Assembly: GCF_014649775.1 (NCBI RefSeq)
Contig: NZ_BMTR01000007.1
Coordinates: forward strand, 124,001-188,000
Direction: 5' to 3'
DNA: 64,000 nucleotides
Origin: Streptomyces longisporoflavus
GTDB lineage: Bacteria > Actinomycetota > Actinomycetes > Streptomycetales > Streptomycetaceae
The notes under the pieces were generated by a model. That model ran no database searches, was not told the origin of the DNA, and saw only the letters and a program-made list of their open reading frames with translations. Both the position numbers and the translations under genes were made by a program. Below, one piece after another: positions 51,334 through 59,058 of this stretch (its first letter is position 1; each line of letters begins with the position of its first letter).

Positions 51334-51470
51334 CGAAATCGGCTCGCACGGTGCCCGAACAGTCACGGAATAACTCCGAACGGCTGGTCCGGGCACCGTC
51401 GGTGCGGGTAAAAGCGGCGTACAAGACGGTGCGCGACCGGCGGCCGTCGTGCTCCGCAAAGGAGTCGGCC

Positions 51471-52061
51471 ATGGCCCCACCCATGTCCGCGAGCAAGTTC
51501 CTCGCTGCGCTCAAGGACGAAGGTGTGACGGTCGTCGAAGTCGGCGACTGGCGTCATCACAACCGCAACCACAAGGGCCCGTGGGGCCCCGTACACGGCA
51601 TCGTGATCCACCACACGGTCACCTCGGGCAGCGAGCGGACGGTGGAGATCTGCCGCGAGGGGCACCCCTCGCTGCCCGGCCCGCTCTGTCACGGCGTCAT
51701 CACCAAGGACGGCCGCGTCCACCTCGTCGGTTACGGCCGCGCCAACCACGCGGGCAACGGCGACGACGACGTCCTGCGCGCGGTCATCGCCGAGAAGGCG
51801 CTCCCGCCGGACAACGAAGCGAACACCGACGGAAACCGCCACTTCTACGGCTTCGAGTGCGAGAACCTCGGCGACGGCGAGGATCCCTGGCCCGAGGCGC
51901 AGCTGGACGCGATCGAGAGGGTCTCGGCGGCCGTCTGCCGCCATCACGGCTGGACCCAGCGCTCGGTGATCGGCCACCTGGAGTGGCAGCCGGGCAAGGT
52001 GGATCCCAGGGGCTTCACCATGAAGTCCATGCGGGCACGCATCGAGGAGCGCCTCAAGTAG
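51471..52061 (+). CDS. N-acetylmuramoyl-L-alanine amidase (amidase_2)
   Basis: A 196-residue amidase_2/PGRP-type protein. The fold shows GIVIHHTVTSGSERTVEICREGHPSLPGPLCHGVITKDGRVHLVGYGRANHAGNG (about residues 42-96) with a zinc His in the HHT motif, YGFECENLGDGEDPWP with the catalytic Glu, and a second His in VIGHLEWQPGKVDPRG. It cleaves the bond between MurNAc and L-Ala. There is no signal peptide, so it may act in the cytoplasm or after lysis. AAAGGAG precedes the ATG. Confidence 0.9.
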   Translation: MAPPMSASKFLAALKDEGVTVVEVGDWRHHNRNHKGPWGPVHGIVIHHTVTSGSERTVEICREGHPSLPGPLCHGVITKDGRVHLVGYGRANHAGNGDDDVLRAVIAEKALPPDNEANTDGNRHFYGFECENLGDGEDPWPEAQLDAIERVSAAVCRHHGWTQRSVIGHLEWQPGKVDPRGFTMKSMRARIEERLK

Positions 52062-52152
52062 GCCGAGGGGCGCCTCACGCAGACCGGGGAGCGCCTCGCG
52101 CAGACAGACCCGCGCCCGTGCCCGCCGGCACGGTGCCGGGCAGAATGGCGGG

Positions 52153-53091
52153 GTGAGCACCACCCCGCCGACCACCCCGCGCCCGCGGCTCCCGTCCCCG
52201 CTCCAGGAGCTCCGGGACGAGCGGTTCTCGCGGCACGGGGTCACCCTCGCCCTCAAGCGGGACGACCTGATCCATCCCGACCTGCCGGGCAACAAGTACC
52301 GCAAGCTCTTCCTGAACCTGGACGCCGCCGTCGCAGCGGGCCACAGGACCCTGCTGACGTTCGGCGGCGCCTACTCCAACCACCTCAGGGCGACCGCCGC
52401 GGCGGGCCGCCTCCTCGGCATGGAGACCGTCGGCCTGGTCCGCGGCGACGAACTCGCCGGGCGCCCCCTGAACCCGTCGCTGACGCAATGCGCGGCCGAC
52501 GGGATGCGCCTGTACTTCGTCGACCGGTCGGCCTACCGCAGGAAGACCGATCCGGAGATCCTGGCCTCCCTCGTGCGCGCGTCGGGCGCCGAGAACCCCT
52601 ACGTCATCCCCGAAGGCGGCAGCAACGCCCTGGCCGTAAGGGGCTGCACGGCCCTGGGCGAGGAGCTGCGCGACCGTACGGACACGGCGGCCGTGGCCTG
52701 CGGTACCGGCGGCACCCTGGCCGGAATGGCGGCGGGCCTCGCCCCGGACCAGCGCGCGCTCGGCATACCCGTGCTCAAGGGCGGCTTCCTCGGCCCCGAC
52801 ATACGGGCGCTGCAAGAGCGGGCCCTCGGCGCCCCCACCGCCAACTGGCACCTGGACGAACGCTTCCACTTCGGCGGCTACGCCCGCACGCCGCCCGAAC
52901 TCACCGCGTTCGCAAACGACTTCGAGGACCGGCACGGCCTCTCCGTGGAGCGCGTCTACGTGGCCAAGCTCCTGTACGCGCTGACGGCCCTCTCCGAAGA
53001 GGGCGCGTTTCCGCCCGGCACCAGGGTCACCGCCGTGATCACCGCGACGGAACCGGCGGCCCCCGAGGCTCAGTCCTCGACCTCCCGGTAG
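52153..53091 (+). CDS. PLP-dependent D-cysteine desulfhydrase / ACC deaminase-like enzyme
   Basis: A 312-residue fold-type II PLP enzyme. The PLP Lys is in LPGNKYRKLFLN (about residue 49), the phosphate loop is seen in GTGGTLAGMAAG (about residues 195-206) and the substrate-binding SNHL follows GGAYSNH. ACC deaminases and D-cysteine desulfhydrases both have this pattern, so the substrate is uncertain. CAGAAT (52141-52146) is 6 bases before the GTG, which suggests a leaderless mRNA. Its end overlaps the convergent antiporter gene by 22 bases. Confidence 0.85.
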   Translation: MSTTPPTTPRPRLPSPLQELRDERFSRHGVTLALKRDDLIHPDLPGNKYRKLFLNLDAAVAAGHRTLLTFGGAYSNHLRATAAAGRLLGMETVGLVRGDELAGRPLNPSLTQCAADGMRLYFVDRSAYRRKTDPEILASLVRASGAENPYVIPEGGSNALAVRGCTALGEELRDRTDTAAVACGTGGTLAGMAAGLAPDQRALGIPVLKGGFLGPDIRALQERALGAPTANWHLDERFHFGGYARTPPELTAFANDFEDRHGLSVERVYVAKLLYALTALSEEGAFPPGTRVTAVITATEPAAPEAQSSTSR

Positions 53092-54668
53092 GCCGCCGCC
53101 TCCTCCAGGTCCAGCTTCCGCAGCAGCGTCCGCATCATCTCGTCGTCGATGCGCCGCTCGTCGCGCATCGTCACGAACACCTCCCGCTCCGCCGCGATCG
53201 CCTCCCTGGCGAGCCTGCGGTAGGTGTCGTCGGCGGACTCCCCCGTCACCGGGTTGGACTGACCGAGCCGTTCCCACACGGAGTTGCGGCGCCGCTCGAG
53301 GACGGTGCGCAGGCGGTCCTGGAGGGGCTGCGGGAGGCGATTGCGCTCGTCCTCCATGAGTTCGTCCACCCGCCGCTCCGCGGCCTGCGAGGCGGCGTTC
53401 TGCGCCTGCGCCTCCGCGAGCGTCTGCGCCTGCGCGTCCCGCCCCGGCAGTTTCAGGACCCGGATGAGCCACGGCAGCGAGAGCCCCTGCACGACCAGCG
53501 TCCCGATCACCGTGGTGAACGTCAGGAACAGCACGAGGTCGCGCGCCGGAAACGGCTCCCCGTCGTCCATGACGAGCGGGATGGAGAAGGCGATCGCCAG
53601 CGACACCACCCCGCGCATCCCGGCCCAGCTGACGATCAGCGGCCGCCGCCAGTCCATGTCGTTCTCGCGCTCCTTGATGCGCTTCGACAGCATCCGAGGC
53701 AGATAGGTGGCCGGATACGACCACACGAAGCGCGCGAGCACGACGAAGAAGAAGACACCCAGGGCGTACCAGGTGACCTGCGGGCCGCCGTACTCGCCGA
53801 GTCCCTCGACCACGAGCGGCAGTTGCAGGCCGATGAGCGCGAAGACCGCCGACTCCAGGATGAACGCGACCACCTTCCACACGGCGGCCTCCTGGAGCCG
53901 TGTCTCGAAGTCGACCTCCCAGGAGCGGTGCCCGAGGAACAGGGCGACGACGACCACGGCGAGCACTCCGGAGGCCCCGACCTGCTCGGCGGCCGCGTAC
54001 GCGACGAAGGGGATCAGCAAGGAGAGGGTGTTCTGCAGCATCGCCTCCTTCATGTGCCGCCGCAGCCAGTGCAGGGGCACCATCAGAACCAGCCCGACAC
54101 CGACGCCGCCTACCGCGGCCACCAGGAACTCCCTGATCCCGCCGCCCCAGCTCGCGCCCTCGCCGACCGCCGCCGCCAGGGCGACCTTGTAGGCGGTGAT
54201 CGCGGTCGCGTCGTTCACCAGCGACTCGCCCTGGAGGATCGTGGTGATCCGCGACGGCAGCCCCACCTTCCGCGCGATGGCCGTGGCCGCCACCGCGTCC
54301 GGCGGCGCGATCACGGCCCCGAGGACCAGGGCCGCGGTCAGCGGCAGATCGGGGATCAGCAGATACGCGAGATACCCGACGGCGAGGGTCGCGAACAGCG
54401 TGTAGCCGACCGAGAGCAGCGCCACGGGTCTGATGTTGGCGCGCAGGTCGAGGTACGAGCTCTCCAGGGCCGCGGTGTGCAGCAGGGGCGGCAGGATCAG
54501 CGGCAGCACGATGTGCGGGTCCAGGTGGTAGTCCGGGACCCCCGGCACGTACGCGGCGACGAGTCCCGCCGCGACGAGGAGCAGCGGCGCGGGCACCGGT
54601 GTCCGGCGCGCGGCTCCGGCCACGGCGGCACTCGCCGCGATCAGTGCCACCAGGGGCAGTACGTCCAT
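53070..54668 (-). CDS. CPA1-family Na+/H+ antiporter
   Basis: A 532-residue monovalent cation/proton antiporter. About 12 membrane helices in the first 400 residues include ALVLGAVIAPPDAVAATAIARKVGLPSRITTILQGESLVNDATAI (about residues 114-158, with the ion-binding acidic residue of the NhaP/NHE family) and SWAGMRGVVSLAIAFSIPL. A hydrophilic, Glu/Arg/Gln-rich C-terminal tail (about residues 420-532) is likely cytosolic and regulatory. GGAGGG lies upstream of the ATG. Confidence 0.93.
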   Translation of the reverse strand: MDVLPLVALIAASAAVAGAARRTPVPAPLLLVAAGLVAAYVPGVPDYHLDPHIVLPLILPPLLHTAALESSYLDLRANIRPVALLSVGYTLFATLAVGYLAYLLIPDLPLTAALVLGAVIAPPDAVAATAIARKVGLPSRITTILQGESLVNDATAITAYKVALAAAVGEGASWGGGIREFLVAAVGGVGVGLVLMVPLHWLRRHMKEAMLQNTLSLLIPFVAYAAAEQVGASGVLAVVVVALFLGHRSWEVDFETRLQEAAVWKVVAFILESAVFALIGLQLPLVVEGLGEYGGPQVTWYALGVFFFVVLARFVWSYPATYLPRMLSKRIKERENDMDWRRPLIVSWAGMRGVVSLAIAFSIPLVMDDGEPFPARDLVLFLTFTTVIGTLVVQGLSLPWLIRVLKLPGRDAQAQTLAEAQAQNAASQAAERRVDELMEDERNRLPQPLQDRLRTVLERRRNSVWERLGQSNPVTGESADDTYRRLAREAIAAEREVFVTMRDERRIDDEMMRTLLRKLDLEEAAAYREVED

Positions 54669-54714
54669 GGGTCAGGCCCTCCGCGATACGCGATCCCGTC
54701 GTAACCTGGCAATC

Positions 54715-54975
54715 ATGAACGAGTGCCCGCATGTGGCAACGCTGCCGCACCCCGAACCAGCGCCGCTGAGCGAGACCTGCGTCGAGTGCCTGGCCGCCGG
54801 CAGTCACCCGGTGCAACTGCGGCTGTGCCTGGACTGCGGGCATGTGGGCTGCTGCGACTCCTCGCCCTTCCGGCACGCGACGGAGCACTTCAAGGACACC
54901 GGGCATGCGGTCATGAGGACCTTCGAACCGGGTGAGAGCTGGCGTTGGTGCTTCGTGGACGGTTCGATCGTCTGA
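54715..54975 (+). CDS. UBP-type zinc finger protein
   Basis: An 86-residue single-domain zinc finger related to the ubiquitin-binding ZnF-UBP fold: CPHV ... CVECLAAGSHPVQLRLCLDCGHVGCCDSSPFRHATEHFKDTGHAVMRTFEPGESWRWCFVD. Cys/His spacing (C-x2-C, C-x2-C-x4-C, H-x3-H, H) is intact. In eukaryotes this fold binds the ubiquitin C-terminus; the bacterial partner is unknown. TAACCT at 54702-54707 is 7 bases before the ATG, so the mRNA is probably leaderless. Confidence 0.9.
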   Translation: MNECPHVATLPHPEPAPLSETCVECLAAGSHPVQLRLCLDCGHVGCCDSSPFRHATEHFKDTGHAVMRTFEPGESWRWCFVDGSIV

Positions 54976-55222
54976 CGCCTGGGTACGTCAACCCGGCGCC
55001 CGTACTCTCCAATTGGGACCGCGAGACCCCTAGCCACTCTCCGTACCCTTAGGCTTACTATGAGTGACAGCAACGGAGCGGGGTCCCCGGGACACGTAAC
55101 TGGGGAGCGCGGTAGCGTCACCGCAGAACTACGTGGTGCGTTACCCGTGTGACGCAGTCCGGACCGCCGTCTGACGGCGGACCTGGAGCCCCGAAAGTGC
55201 TTGTACCACCTTGGAGGTGAGG

Positions 55223-55636
55223 GTGTCCCAGATCGCAGGCGAGCCCGGGAATCAGGACTTCGTCGAGGTCCGCCTTCCGGCTGCGGGTGCCTACCTGTCG
55301 GTGCTGCGTACGGCCACGGCCGGTCTCGCGGCGCGTTTGGACTTCACTCTCGACGAGATCGAGGACCTGCGCATCGCGGTCGACGAGGCCTGCGCGATCC
55401 TGCTCCAGCAGGCCGTGCCGGGTTCGGTGCTCAGCTGCGTCTTCCGGCTCGTCGACGACTCGCTGGAGGTGACCGTCTCGGCGCCGACCACCGACGGCCG
55501 GGCCCCGGAACGGGACACCTTCGCCTGGACAGTGCTGTCCGCCCTCGCGGGTCAGGTCGACTCCTCCGTGGCGGAGGACAACACCGTCTCGATCAGCCTC
55601 TACAAGAAGCGCGGCGCGGGACCCGGGCCGGCGTGA
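55223..55636 (+). CDS. Anti-sigma factor (RsbW-like kinase), partner of SigH
   Basis: A 137-residue GHKL-fold protein: EVRLPAAGAYLSVLRTATAGLAARLDFTLDEIEDLRIAVDEACAILLQQ (about residues 15-64, N-box region with A-V-D-E-A-C), then a short G-region and a strand FTFAWTVLSALAGQVDSS. It corresponds to the SigH anti-sigma factor (PrsH/UshX) as placed in S. coelicolor. It should bind SigH and release it when an anti-anti-sigma protein competes. GTG start with GGAGGTGA upstream. It lies just before the sigma gene. Confidence 0.88.
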   Translation: MSQIAGEPGNQDFVEVRLPAAGAYLSVLRTATAGLAARLDFTLDEIEDLRIAVDEACAILLQQAVPGSVLSCVFRLVDDSLEVTVSAPTTDGRAPERDTFAWTVLSALAGQVDSSVAEDNTVSISLYKKRGAGPGPA

Positions 55637-55710
55637 GGGACGGGGAGGGGCCGGTGCGGGAGGAAGAGCGCGGCACACGGGATCTGCCCCCTGGTCGGGG
55701 AGGAACGCCG

Positions 55711-56697
55711 ATGACGGGGCGCGACGCTCCGGTGGAGCCGGCGCTCACAGGCATCCCCGAGCAGCAGGCCAGGCCGCACCCGGAGGATCCGGAGCAGCCG
55801 GGCCCGCCGACCGTGGCCGATGCGTCGGAGCAGACAGAGCCGACCGCCCTGGAGGAGCGCGCCAAGCCCTCCGCCCGGGGCGGCGCGCAACGGGCGGGAT
55901 ACATGAGCGAACACGGTGAGCGTCAGCACACCCGGCACGATCCGCAGGACCGCAGCGGCGCACGCGCGATGTTCATCGAGCTGCGCACCCTGGAGAACGG
56001 CAGCGCCGCGTACGCCGAGCTGCGCAACAAGCTGGTCCGCATGCACCTGCCGCTCGTCGAGCACCTGGCCCGCCGCTTCCGCAACCGCGGCGAGCCCCTC
56101 GACGACCTCACGCAGGTCGCCACCATCGGCCTGATCAAGTCCGTGGACCGCTTCGACCCGGAGCGCGGCGTCGAGTTCTCCACGTACGCGACACCCACGG
56201 TCGTCGGCGAGATCAAGCGGCACTTCCGTGACAAGGGGTGGGCGGTCAGAGTGCCGCGTCGCCTCCAGGAGCTCAGGCTCGCCCTGACCACGGCGACCGC
56301 CGAGCTCTCCCAGCAGCACGGCCGCTCCCCCACGGTGCACGAGCTCGCGGAGAAGCTGGCCATCTCCGAAGAGGAGGTCCTTGAGGGTCTGGAGTCCGCC
56401 AACGCGTACTCCACGCTGTCCCTGGACGTCCCGGACACGGACGACGAGTCCCCGGCGGTCGCCGACACCCTGGGCGCGGAGGACGAGGCCCTGGAGGGCG
56501 TCGAGTACAGGGAGTCCCTCAAACCGCTCCTGGAAGACCTTCCACCGCGCGAGAAGCGCATCCTGCTGCTGCGGTTCTTCGGAAACATGACGCAGTCGCA
56601 GATCGCCCAGGAGGTCGGCATCTCCCAGATGCACGTCTCCCGGCTCCTCGCCCGCACACTCGCGCAGCTGCGCGAGAAGCTCCTCGTCGAGGAGTGA
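55711..56697 (+). CDS. sigH: SigB/F/G-type stress sigma factor, SigH
   Basis: A sigma-70 family factor with regions 2-4 (329 residues from this ATG). Region 2: LRNKLVRMHLPLVEHLARRFRNRGEPLDDLTQVATIGLIKSVDRFDPERGVEFSTYATPTVVGEIKRHFRDK; region 3: VPRRLQELRLALTTATAELSQQHGRSPTVHELAEKLAIS; region 4: LPPREKRILLLRFFGNMTQSQIAQEVGISQMHVSRLLARTLAQLREKL. A Pro/Glu-rich N-terminal extension of about 85 residues precedes region 2. Two possible starts have good sites: this ATG (GGAGG 7 bases upstream) and a GTG at 55654 (GGGGAGGGG upstream); an ATG at 55903 is also possible. S. coelicolor SigH is made in several sizes. It probably drives osmotic/heat stress genes. Confidence 0.92.
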   Translation: MTGRDAPVEPALTGIPEQQARPHPEDPEQPGPPTVADASEQTEPTALEERAKPSARGGAQRAGYMSEHGERQHTRHDPQDRSGARAMFIELRTLENGSAAYAELRNKLVRMHLPLVEHLARRFRNRGEPLDDLTQVATIGLIKSVDRFDPERGVEFSTYATPTVVGEIKRHFRDKGWAVRVPRRLQELRLALTTATAELSQQHGRSPTVHELAEKLAISEEEVLEGLESANAYSTLSLDVPDTDDESPAVADTLGAEDEALEGVEYRESLKPLLEDLPPREKRILLLRFFGNMTQSQIAQEVGISQMHVSRLLARTLAQLREKLLVEE

Positions 56698-56734
56698 CGA
56701 AGGAGCAGGCCGCCCCTCCGGGCCTGCTCCTTCG
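56698..56734. terminator. Terminator after sigH
   Basis: A 14-bp perfect stem CGAAGGAGCAGGCC / GGCCTGCTCCTTCG with a 9-base loop, directly after the sigH stop and before the convergent membrane-protein gene. Confidence 0.88.
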
Positions 56735-56754
56735 GGACGTCTGGTGCCGGACGG

Positions 56755-57207
56755 CTACTTCCCGCCGTCCTGTGCGTTCCCCGGCCCCCGGATGCCGAGG
56801 GCCTCGGTGGTGGCGGGATTGACCAGCAGGACGAGCGCGGCCACCGCGACGGCGGCGAGCGCGATACCGGCCGGGATGGCCATGCTGTCGGCCTGCAACA
56901 GCTGCCAGGCCACCGGAAGCGCCATGATCTGCGTGATGATCGCGGGCCCCCGGCTCCAGCCGCGGCGGAGCAGGAGGCCGCGGGCGGCGAGCAGCGGCAG
57001 CAGCGCGAGGACGATCAGCGTGACGCCGCCCGTGGTGGCCTGTTCCGGGTTGTCGGGATCACCCGCGAGACCCATGACGAGCATGTAGACACCGGCGGCG
57101 ATGAGCGCGACGCCCTCCAGCGCGGCGAGGGCCGCCGCGGCCGTCAGACGTCCGGGCCGCGGGCCGGTTTCCGGGGCTTCGGGGGTGGGGTTCCGCTCAG
57201 TACTCAC
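56755..57207 (-). CDS. Small integral membrane protein
   Basis: A 150-residue protein with about four membrane helices (LTAAAALAALEGVALIAAGVYMLVM; GGVTLIVLALLPLLAARGLLL; PAIITQIMALPVAWQLL; IPAGIALAAVAVAALVLLV) and a Pro/Glu/Thr-rich N-terminus. No known domain. The GTG is 6 bases downstream of TACCCT (57214-57219, minus strand), so its mRNA is likely leaderless. Confidence 0.82.
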   Translation of the reverse strand: MSTERNPTPEAPETGPRPGRLTAAAALAALEGVALIAAGVYMLVMGLAGDPDNPEQATTGGVTLIVLALLPLLAARGLLLRRGWSRGPAIITQIMALPVAWQLLQADSMAIPAGIALAAVAVAALVLLVNPATTEALGIRGPGNAQDGGK

Positions 57208-57300
57208 CCTTGCAGGGTAGCTGTGCGTGTCCGCGGACCGGCCCCCGGTCCGACCCCCTCGGTCTAGGCCAGTTCAGGACAGCTAGGTACCCTGCTTCGC

Positions 57301-58269
57301 ATGCGTGCACTTCTTGTGGTCAACCCGGCGGCAACCACCACCAGCGCGCGCACGCGTGACGTACTGATTCATGCGCTGGCGAGCGAGATGAAACTCGAGG
57401 CGGTCACCACGGAGTACCGCGGTCACGCCCGGGACCTCGGCAGACAGGCGGCGGAGAGCAAGGACATCGAGCTCGTCGTCGCACTCGGCGGGGACGGCAC
57501 CGTCAACGAAGTCGTCAACGGCCTGCTGCACAACGGGCCCGACCCGGACCGGCTGCCCCGCCTGGCGGTCGTCCCCGGCGGCTCCACGAATGTCTTCGCC
57601 CGCGCCCTGGGTCTGCCCAACGACGCCGTGGAGGCGACCGGCGCCCTGCTCGACGCGCTGCGTGAGGGAAGCGAACGCACGGTGAGCCTGGGCCGGGTGT
57701 CGGGAACGCCCGGCACGGAGGACGAAGCGGTCCCCGCGCGCTGGTTCACGTTCGCCGCGGGCTTCGGTTTCGACGCCGGAGTGGTGGGCCGGGTCGAACA
57801 GCAGAGGGAACGCGGCAAGCGGTCCACCCACGCGCTTTATTTGCGCCAGGTGTTCCGTCAGTTCCTCGACGAGCCGCACCGCAGACACGGGATGATCACG
57901 CTGGAGCGGGCCGGCGAGGACCCGGTGACCGACCTCGTGCTCTCCATAGTCTGCAACACCTCTCCCTACACCTACCTGGGCAATCGTCCGATGTACGCGT
58001 CCCCGCGGGCCTCCTTCGACACCGGCCTCGATGTGCTCGGACTGAGCAAGCTGTCCACCGGCGCGGTGGCCCGTTACGGCACCCAGCTCCTGACCTCGAC
58101 GCCCGATCGCGGACCTCACGGCAAGCACGCGGTTACGCTCCATGACCTCACCGACTTCACCTTGCATTCGAAGGTGCCGCTGCCCCTTCAGATGGACGGC
58201 GACCACCTGGGACTGCGCACGAGCGTGACGTTCACAGGCGTACGCCGTGCACTGCGTGTGATTGTGTGA
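57301..58269 (+). CDS. Diacylglycerol kinase-family lipid kinase
   Basis: A 322-residue DAGK-type kinase. The catalytic domain opens MRALLVVNPAATTTSARTRDVL and includes ELVVALGGDGTVNEVVNGLL (the G-G-D-G-T ATP-binding motif, about residues 64-68) and LAVVPGGSTNVFARALGLP. The C-terminal beta-sandwich contains FTFAAGFGFDAGVV and QMDGDHLG. It phosphorylates diacylglycerol or related lipids at the membrane. TACCCT at 57288-57293 is 7 bases before the ATG, consistent with a leaderless mRNA. Confidence 0.92.
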   Translation: MRALLVVNPAATTTSARTRDVLIHALASEMKLEAVTTEYRGHARDLGRQAAESKDIELVVALGGDGTVNEVVNGLLHNGPDPDRLPRLAVVPGGSTNVFARALGLPNDAVEATGALLDALREGSERTVSLGRVSGTPGTEDEAVPARWFTFAAGFGFDAGVVGRVEQQRERGKRSTHALYLRQVFRQFLDEPHRRHGMITLERAGEDPVTDLVLSIVCNTSPYTYLGNRPMYASPRASFDTGLDVLGLSKLSTGAVARYGTQLLTSTPDRGPHGKHAVTLHDLTDFTLHSKVPLPLQMDGDHLGLRTSVTFTGVRRALRVIV

Positions 58270-58587
58270 GTAGAAGGGCCCAAAGTCCTTTCACTCGAAC
58301 GTTTAGGCCAGGCTCCACCCCATGGAAGTACGGCTGTGACCCAGTCGACACTGAGGAATCAAAAAAAACTTCCCGGAAGGGGTTGTATCCGCCGCCGAGG
58401 TTTGCGAATCTCTACATGGCGATCGGGACGGCCCGCAACATCGGCCCCACAGAGAGCCAGAACCCCCTCCTCAACACATAGGACATCGTCGCGTTTGTGA
58501 CGGAAGTCCCTTCCGTTGTCGAGGGATTCGTGAAAGCGTTCACATTCACAAGCAACTTGCATGTAATACCAAGGAGAGGTAGCAGCC
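58270..58587. other. 318-base intergenic region upstream of wblE
   Basis: The region contains an uncommon run of eight A residues (58361-58368), next to an imperfect CTTCCC/GGAAG hairpin (58369-58379), and TTCACA (58539-58544) with TGTAAT (58562-58567) at 17 bases. The latter looks like a -35/-10 pair, but the predicted start would fall in the Shine-Dalgarno, so it is doubtful. No coding sequence seen. Confidence 0.4.
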
Positions 58588-58845
58588 ATGGACTGGCGTC
58601 ACAACGCCGTTTGCCGCGAGGAAGACCCCGAGCTCTTCTTCCCCATCGGCAACACCGGTCCTGCGCTGCTGCAGATCGAGGAAGCCAAGGCCGTCTGCCG
58701 CCGCTGCCCCGTCATGGAGCAGTGCCTGCAGTGGGCGCTCGAGTCCGGCCAGGACTCCGGCGTCTGGGGTGGCCTCAGCGAGGACGAGCGCCGTGCAATG
58801 AAGCGCCGCGCCGCTCGCAACCGTGCACGCCAGGCCAGCGCCTGA
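58588..58845 (+). CDS. wblE: WhiB-family iron-sulfur regulator WblE
   Basis: An 85-residue Wbl protein. The four cluster Cys are C9, C37, C40 and C46 (C-x27-C-x2-C-x5-C), followed by the SGVWGG turn and a basic C-terminal tail (RRAMKRRAARNRARQ) for DNA contact. The opening MDWRHNAVCREEDPELFFPIG is that of WblE (SCO5240 type), one of the most conserved Wbl proteins in actinobacteria. It likely binds a [4Fe-4S] cluster and a sigma-factor domain. AAGGAGAGG precedes the ATG. Confidence 0.95.
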   Translation: MDWRHNAVCREEDPELFFPIGNTGPALLQIEEAKAVCRRCPVMEQCLQWALESGQDSGVWGGLSEDERRAMKRRAARNRARQASA

Positions 58846-58951
58846 CGCTCACGCCCCCCACGAGCCTGAGCCCGGCGGCGCGTACAGCGAGTACGCATCT
58901 CCCGCCCCCGAGCCGCAGCCGCGCAGTACCCCCGATGCGCAACGCAACGTG

Positions 58952-58992
58952 AGCAGTGAGCCCCGGACCACTTAGGTCCGGGGCTCACTGCT
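58952..58992. terminator. Bidirectional terminator between wblE and the PdtaS-like gene
   Basis: An 18-bp perfect stem, AGCAGTGAGCCCCGGACC pairing with GGTCCGGGGCTCACTGCT, loop ACTTA. One of the strongest hairpins in the window, between two convergent genes. Confidence 0.93.
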
Positions 58993-59058
58993 TTGCGTAT
59001 GCGGTGTTTCCGTCCGCGAGTTCTCGTGAGCGCTCGCGATCTCTCGTACGCGAGTGCG

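Noticed and set aside
52075-54906. A 943-codon minus-strand frame spanning the antiporter
   Set aside because: It overlaps the real antiporter on the same strand in another frame and has Arg/Ala/Gly bias without motifs.
55060-55152. A 30-codon ORF before the anti-sigma gene
   Set aside because: Third codon positions are not GC-biased and there is no ribosome-binding site.
57262-57277. A dre-like GGTCTAGGCCA before the lipid kinase gene
   Set aside because: Only about 11 of 16 positions match and the central ACC is changed to GCC; not enough to claim DasR control.
58355-58384. A SigR-like GGAAT...GTT promoter before wblE
   Set aside because: The spacing is 22 bases rather than 18-19, so it does not fit.
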